Source of the DNA: Candidatus Woesearchaeota archaeon
GTDB lineage: Archaea > Nanobdellota > Nanobdellia > Woesearchaeales > GW2011-AR4
Reading direction: 5' to 3'
Length of the DNA: 9,159 nt
Assembly (NCBI GenBank): GCA_016181325.1
Contig: JACOZO010000047.1
Coordinates: 1-9,159 of the forward strand
Notes under the pieces: model-generated
Databases searched by the model: none
What the model was told of the DNA's origin: nothing
What the model saw: the letters and a program-made list of their open reading frames with translations, nothing else
Shown: positions 5,491-9,159 of the stretch, one piece after another
How positions within the stretch are numbered: the first letter of the stretch is position 1
How the letters are laid out: each line of letters starts with the position of its first letter
Made by a program: the position numbers and the translations under genes

Positions 5491-6396
5491 ATGATTAGCT
5501 ACAATTTTGTCCCTAGAATAGAAGATTTGGCAGAAAAGGAATTGGAAAGGTTAAGGCAAAGCCCTAAAGGAAGCCACGTAGATATTATACTTCAAGAAGC
5601 ATTAAGAGATAGAGATTATAGCACAACAATACCCCCGCTTCCAAAAAATAAGAGGCCATGGATGATAACTTCTTTTATAGACCTTAATCCAGAATTGGCT
5701 GATTATTGCGATGGCGTGATCCTTAGGAGTGAATTTCTATTTTTAAGATATCTGGGAGACAGAGAATTTAATGAAACAGATATTGGGGACTATTTGGATT
5801 TTCTACAAAGAAAAATATTTCCTTTTTTGCCGGAAAATGTAATTTACAGGCTATGCGACCATAATGACGAAGATTTCAGCTTTTTTTCAGGAAAATATGG
5901 AACCAGAGGGGCAAAAAGACTGCTCCAGCAGGATTTATTGCTCAGCACAGATTTGGCAGCAATAGATGAATTAAGAAAAAGAGGAAAACGGGCAGAAGTA
6001 TTGGTTCCCTATGCAGTTTTTCCAGAAGAATTCCAGGAATTGAGACAGAGAATTACCTCCAGATTAGGTGATATAAAAGTCGGGGTTATGCTTGAAGTCC
6101 CCGCAAACCTGTTGGAGGCAGAAAGATTCTCTGACTCTGATTTTTATGTCTTTGGCCCCGGAGACTTGATTAAAAATTTGTATGGAGGTATTGACAGGGA
6201 TTCGCCTGATTTTGAGAAGGTGGATGCCGGTGTGGTTATTCCGCTGGTAAGAAAATGTATGGAGGGGCTGGATAGTCCTGAACATAGGAAAAAGGTATAC
6301 CTTGTCAAAAATTTAGTCGGAATTGGAAATGACTATCCAAATCTTGAAGCGATAGATGCCTATATGCCTTCTCAGCTTATGGCGGCGGAAAAATGA
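5491..6396 (+). CDS. Stand-alone PEP-utilising-enzyme C-terminal TIM-barrel-like protein
   Basis: A 301-residue protein (321 if read from TTG 5431) resembling the C-terminal PEP/pyruvate-binding barrel of PEP synthase, pyruvate phosphate dikinase and phosphotransferase enzyme I. Matches, numbered from ATG 5491: DGVILRSEFLF with Arg79 (family RTEF), YRLCD with Arg120 (family RTLD), GTRGAKR at 137-143, VGVMLEVPA with Glu202, FGPGDL with Asp225, and GGIDRDSPD at 232-240. Glu202 and Asp225 would be the Mg2+ ligands; Arg79 and Arg120 would hold a phosphate or carboxylate. Odd points: the family GTND motif reads GPGD, so its asparagine is gone. No cysteine stands where the proton-donating CG motif should be near the end. 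The ATP-grasp and phosphohistidine domains are absent. The first 60 residues are unassigned. The stop overlaps the radical SAM start as ATGA. A binding, lyase or aldolase-like role on a PEP- or pyruvate-like compound is possible. Confidence 0.75.
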   Translation: MISYNFVPRIEDLAEKELERLRQSPKGSHVDIILQEALRDRDYSTTIPPLPKNKRPWMITSFIDLNPELADYCDGVILRSEFLFLRYLGDREFNETDIGDYLDFLQRKIFPFLPENVIYRLCDHNDEDFSFFSGKYGTRGAKRLLQQDLLLSTDLAAIDELRKRGKRAEVLVPYAVFPEEFQELRQRITSRLGDIKVGVMLEVPANLLEAERFSDSDFYVFGPGDLIKNLYGGIDRDSPDFEKVDAGVVIPLVRKCMEGLDSPEHRKKVYLVKNLVGIGNDYPNLEAIDAYMPSQLMAAEK

Positions 6397-7697
6397 AAGA
6401 TAATACGAATCACCATGAATTGATTCCAAGAGGGGAATTGGAGGAAATACTGCGTGTTTTAGAAGAAGAGAATCCAATGTCGGCTACTGAAACAAAGCAC
6501 GGCAATTCTTACCACTACGGCACTTCAGAAGATACGCCTGTTTCAAAAGAAAGGTTATTAGCTGCCATTAAAGGGGCGGAAATAGAGGATATTTATGTAC
6601 ACTCACCATTCTGCGTAGCCAGATGTCATTATTGCACTTATCCGATTGCAGTCGGCCAAGGCCAGGATAAAGTCTTGAAATTCTTAGACGAATTAGCCGG
6701 CGAAATTCAAGAAGCTCTGGATTTTTTTGGGTATTCCGATCTAAAAAGCATACATGTTGGCGGCGGAACTCCTAATTACCTCGAGCTTCAAGAATTAGAG
6801 AGATTTTCCAAGTTAATAGCCCAAGGATTTCCTCTTCAAAACTTAAGACAGATGGATATTGAAGTTTCTCCTGTGAATTTGGATGAGGAAAAAATAGCAT
6901 TATTGGCAGGTTTTGGATTCAATAGAATCAGTATGGGCATTCAGACATTTGATGATGGGATAAACCAAAGGAATGGAAGATTCAATCAAAGCGCAGAGCA
7001 AGTCATAGGGCTGGTTGAAGTTCTGAAAAGATATTTTCCAAACATTTCAGTAGATTTATTGGCAGGGCAGGAAGGGCAAAGTTTGCATGATTTAAGCGAT
7101 GATTTTAGAAAAGCCCTTGATTTGGATGTCAATTCCATTTATTTATATCAGGTAAGGCAGGCATTCAGACATGGAGGACTGGATGAGGTAGAAGCTCTTA
7201 ATCATTTCCTAAGCTATTTTAGCCAAAATGGATATGAAATATTATCCCACAATCAGGTTATAAAAAAGAGAAATTCAGACGGCTATTGCCAGCAGAGGGA
7301 GGGGCGGGCAAAGCTTGAGAATCTTCTTGGCATTGGACCAGCCGCAAACTCAGAGATGCAAGGCTATATTTTTACTAATGTCCCTCCTGCTGAATATTTA
7401 AGGAGTGGAAAAGGGATAAATGCTCAAACCATAAAGATGAAACAAAAAAGAAACCAAAAGGCGCTATATCTCTTAAGGGCATTGAGATATTTTACAAGGC
7501 CTGATGTTGATGGGCTTCTTGTAGGAGATTATCAAGGCAAATTTGGCACTCATCCTTATGACGACTTTAAGGGAAAAATTGATTTTATGGGAAAAGCAGG
7601 TTTGTTAATAATGAATGATGGAAAGATTGAAGTCACTTCAAAAGGCATGCTATTCACGCAGTGGATTGACAATTATTTGACAAGACACTATAAGTAA
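6393..7697 (+). CDS. HemN/HemW-like radical SAM protein
   Basis: A 434-residue radical SAM enzyme of the coproporphyrinogen-oxidase-like (HemN/HemW) superfamily. The [4Fe-4S] motif is CVARCHYC with Cys74, Cys78 and Cys81, preceded by IYVHSPF as in the family. Further hallmarks are HVGGGTPNYL (121-130) for SAM binding, DIEVSP (155-160), FNRISMGIQTFDD (176-188), VDLLAGQEGQSL (220-231) and LLGIGPAANS (311-320, the counterpart of GIGAGAHS). A HemN_C-like winged helix lies at about 362-425. It has an N-terminal extension of about 65 residues before the barrel. The GLPGQ motif is altered to GQEGQ. It overlaps the upstream gene by four bases, so the two proteins are likely made together. No other haem-synthesis gene is in the window, and the family also contains haem chaperones, methylases and cyclopropanases. 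The reaction is therefore open. Confidence 0.9.
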   Translation: MKDNTNHHELIPRGELEEILRVLEEENPMSATETKHGNSYHYGTSEDTPVSKERLLAAIKGAEIEDIYVHSPFCVARCHYCTYPIAVGQGQDKVLKFLDELAGEIQEALDFFGYSDLKSIHVGGGTPNYLELQELERFSKLIAQGFPLQNLRQMDIEVSPVNLDEEKIALLAGFGFNRISMGIQTFDDGINQRNGRFNQSAEQVIGLVEVLKRYFPNISVDLLAGQEGQSLHDLSDDFRKALDLDVNSIYLYQVRQAFRHGGLDEVEALNHFLSYFSQNGYEILSHNQVIKKRNSDGYCQQREGRAKLENLLGIGPAANSEMQGYIFTNVPPAEYLRSGKGINAQTIKMKQKRNQKALYLLRALRYFTRPDVDGLLVGDYQGKFGTHPYDDFKGKIDFMGKAGLLIMNDGKIEVTSKGMLFTQWIDNYLTRHYK

Positions 7698-7735
7698 TAA
7701 TAAGAATCTGAAATGGTCTTATGAGTAGATATAAA

Positions 7736-8287
7736 TTAACCCTTCTGCGCAGCTGCGAGTGCCTGCACCTGCGATCCAGACACTTCCTTAACCACCGCAG
7801 CAATAGAGCACTCGCCATTATGTTCATAAGGGAACACGTGCACACGAACTTTTATCAATCTTGTGCCATCTTGTACATTGGGAAATTCCCCCCTGCCGCT
7901 CATCCTGCGGTATCTTTCAGTATCTGCAACCACAAGATTTCCACTCATCGCCTGAGCGATGATGCCTTTCCTTTCGCCCTTTCGATGTTCCGGAACTATC
8001 TGAATTGAGTACATACCCTTCAACTCATCCACAGAGTAGCCAAACAGCATTTCAGCGCCCAGACTGGCAACAACAATTCTGCCATCATGATTGTGCGCAA
8101 GCACTGCAGACACGCAGTCTCTGAAGAATTCCTGCGGACTGCGAGATCTTTCCACTTCACTGTACCATTTATCGACATGCACCAAAGGCATTCTGTCTGG
8201 TTCACTGTAGGCAGTATCACAGGCATATTTTCTTATCGCCATAAGCACAGCGCCGTCAAGGCTTGCATCACTGGTTAGAGGCATCAT
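7736..8287 (-). CDS. Single PAS-domain protein, no output domain
   Basis: A 183-residue protein with one PAS domain at about 65-170: DGRIVVASLGAEMLFGYSVD, ELKGM and VPEHRKGERKG, then strands from DGTRLIKVRVHVFPY to CSIAAVVKEVSG. PAS domains sense small ligands, redox state or light, or mediate dimerisation. No kinase, cyclase or DNA-binding domain is attached, so it would need a partner. The N-terminal 60 residues look helical and are unassigned. The frame is open from GTG 8305. ATG 8287 is preferred because a TATA-like TTTTTAAA (8311-8318) lies about 27 bases before it, giving a leaderless message; ATG 8284 is equally possible. It converges with the radical SAM gene 38 bases away. The PAS sequence looks like a typical bacterial signal-transduction PAS, so acquisition from bacteria is possible. 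Confidence 0.8.
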   Translation of the reverse strand: MMPLTSDASLDGAVLMAIRKYACDTAYSEPDRMPLVHVDKWYSEVERSRSPQEFFRDCVSAVLAHNHDGRIVVASLGAEMLFGYSVDELKGMYSIQIVPEHRKGERKGIIAQAMSGNLVVADTERYRRMSGRGEFPNVQDGTRLIKVRVHVFPYEHNGECSIAAVVKEVSGSQVQALAAAQKG

Positions 8288-8310
8288 TTTATATGTAAGA
8301 ATCACATTGA

Positions 8311-8318
8311 TTTAAAAA
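8311..8318 (-). promoter_or_regulatory. TATA box for the PAS gene
   Basis: TTTTTAAA on the minus strand is centred about 27 bases before ATG 8287, in the short gap after the L31e stop at 8320. It favours separate transcription of the PAS gene and rules against the GTG 8305 start, which lies only about 10 bases downstream. Confidence 0.5.
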
Positions 8319-8319
8319 T

Positions 8320-8862
8320 CTAGCCCTTACGCTGCGGAGGAATCATCTCTTTCTTCCTCAGTTCCTGCGACTGGGATTCCTGGGGCATCTTTGGGGCATG
8401 CTTTGGATGCTCTTTCCTTAATTCTTTTATCTCTTCGTGCTCGACTTTCTTTGCCTCTTCGGCCTTGTGCTCCTTTTTGTCCTCAATTTCCTTTTCAAGC
8501 TTTTCTGCTTCCTTGGATAATGTTTCTTTTGCCCCTTTCTTTGCTTCTTCCCTGACAGCTTTTTTCTTTTCTTCCTTTGGGGCGCCGAATAGTTCAACAG
8601 TGACTTTTCCCTCGCTGTCTTTCACAGCAGTGACCTTGACTTTTTTTGGGGGGTTCTTCATGCCGTGCAGCCAGACATGCTCGTTCAGGTATTTCCCGAT
8701 TGAAACATTCTCTGACTTCATGTGCCTTGCTATGAACAGCCTTATCTCTATGACAGCTTTCTTGGCTTTCCTGTAGTATGGGACTCCCAATACGTGCCTT
8801 CTCAGCGGGATTATGTATTCCCTTTCCAGTACATTCTTTGAAGCTTCTTTCTTCTTGGCCAT
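8320..8862 (-). CDS. rpl31e: Ribosomal protein L31e (eL31) with long charged C-terminal extension
   Basis: A component of the large ribosomal subunit, placed near the peptide exit tunnel in archaea and eukaryotes. Residues 11-95 are a clear L31e core: LEREYIIPLRRHVLGVP, KKAVIEIRLFIARHM, VSIGKYLNEHVW and VKVTAVKDSEGKVTVELFG. Archaeal L31e usually ends about here (80-95 residues). This one continues to residue 180 with a tail of mostly Lys, Glu and Ala (about 97-155, predicted coiled coil or long helix), then a proline/glutamine-rich end (HPKHAPKMPQ onward). The start follows the L39e stop by two bases and has GAGG at 8870-8873 as Shine-Dalgarno. The frame stays open to a normal stop, so the tail is not an obvious artefact. 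In many archaea eIF6 follows; here a PAS gene does. Confidence 0.93.
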   Translation of the reverse strand: MAKKKEASKNVLEREYIIPLRRHVLGVPYYRKAKKAVIEIRLFIARHMKSENVSIGKYLNEHVWLHGMKNPPKKVKVTAVKDSEGKVTVELFGAPKEEKKKAVREEAKKGAKETLSKEAEKLEKEIEDKKEHKAEEAKKVEHEEIKELRKEHPKHAPKMPQESQSQELRKKEMIPPQRKG

Positions 8863-8864
8863 GA

Positions 8865-9038
8865 TTATGCCTCAGTCTTTGTCCTTCGCCAGCTTCTTTT
8901 AACAGCAGTGTGCCTGCTTGGGTGCACCCTCCTCTTCTTGCCGTAGATCTTGAGGACTGTCCAGTAAGGCGCCCATCTGGTCTTCTTGTGCAGCTTCACC
9001 AATCTCTGCTTTCTGCTGGGATGCTTGTGCCTTGCCAT
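8865..9038 (-). CDS. rpl39e: Ribosomal protein L39e (eL39)
   Basis: A 57-residue, very basic large-subunit protein that lines the peptide exit tunnel. It starts MARHKHPSRKQRLVKLHKKT and continues RWAPYWTVLK with many Arg/Lys, ending RSWRRTKTEA. The segment from KQRL through RWAP to RSWRRTK matches the L39e family, whose usual length is about 50, so this one has a few extra residues. It starts 10 bases after the PDCD5-like stop and ends two bases before L31e. This PDCD5-L39e-L31e order is a conserved archaeal ribosomal cluster. Confidence 0.93.
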   Translation of the reverse strand: MARHKHPSRKQRLVKLHKKTRWAPYWTVLKIYGKKRRVHPSRHTAVKRSWRRTKTEA

Positions 9039-9048
9039 TTTTGTTTGA

Positions 9049-9159
9049 CTATGACTTGCTTATCCTTATCTCGCGCTTTTTCGGCGCCATCTGCATGAGT
9101 AATTTTTTGAATGCCTGATCATCAACCTTTTCCGTTATCCTTCCGGACTGTATCAGCTG
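9049..9159 (-). CDS. PDCD5-like DNA-binding protein, C-terminal part (truncated by window edge)
   Basis: Only the last 36 residues are inside the window: QLIQSGRITEKVDDQAFKKL, then LMQMAPKKREIRISKS. The QSGRI segment, a DD.ql.kLL helix and the KKREIRI end match the C-terminus of archaeal PDCD5/DUF122 proteins, small helical proteins thought to bind nucleic acid. Position just upstream of L39e and L31e agrees with that family's usual place in archaeal genomes. The start lies past the right edge. Confidence 0.8.
   Translation of the reverse strand, partial: QLIQSGRITEKVDDQAFKKLLMQMAPKKREIRISKS

Noticed and set aside
8465..8776. Plus-strand ORF of 103 codons opposite L31e, rich in Ser and Phe
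   Set aside because: It is the complement of the Lys/Glu-rich L31e tail and core. The Ser/Phe bias is what antisense of AAG/GAA codons gives.

Overview
This window is archaeal. It carries the conserved cluster PDCD5-like protein, ribosomal protein L39e and ribosomal protein L31e. It also has a Cbf5-type pseudouridine synthase with a PUA domain, an Lrp/AsnC regulator, and TATA-like boxes about 26-30 bases before several start codons. A DPANN or similar lineage with small, dense operons would fit, but that assignment is an inference from gene content and style, not from a marker tree.

Layout. Bases 1-360 hold no credible gene. They hold a dense run of nine hairpins plus GC-rich motifs that alternate in orientation, which is either a structured RNA or a palindromic repeat element. 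Bases 361-1000 (minus) hold an unrecognised 189-residue protein followed by a hairpin and U-tract. Bases 1255-1785 (minus) encode a DUF457/YdjM-like membrane protein. Bases 1817-3341 (minus) are a two-gene RNA-modification-like unit in which cbf5 overlaps an O-methyltransferase by 17 bases. Bases 3517-5270 (minus) are a tight three-gene unit: a PIN-domain toxin, a UPF0175-like antitoxin and a tandem Lrp/AsnC regulator. Across a 160-base AT-rich divergent promoter region, bases 5491-7697 (plus) are a two-gene operon. Its first gene is a stand-alone TIM barrel related to the C-terminal domain of PEP-utilising enzymes, and its second is a HemN/HemW-like radical SAM protein, joined by an ATGA overlap. 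Bases 7736-8287 (minus) encode a protein with a single PAS domain. Bases 8320-9159 (minus) are the end of the ribosomal cluster: L31e with an unusually long charged tail, L39e, and the C-terminus of the PDCD5-like protein.

How it fits together. Core translation genes (cbf5, L31e, L39e) flank an AT-richer accessory segment of about 4.48-7.70 kb carrying the toxin-antitoxin pair and the PEP-barrel/radical SAM operon. The most unusual items are the hairpin-dense element at the left edge and that two-gene operon. The barrel keeps the metal and arginine ligands of its family but lacks the ATP-grasp and phosphohistidine domains, the family asparagine and, apparently, the catalytic cysteine.
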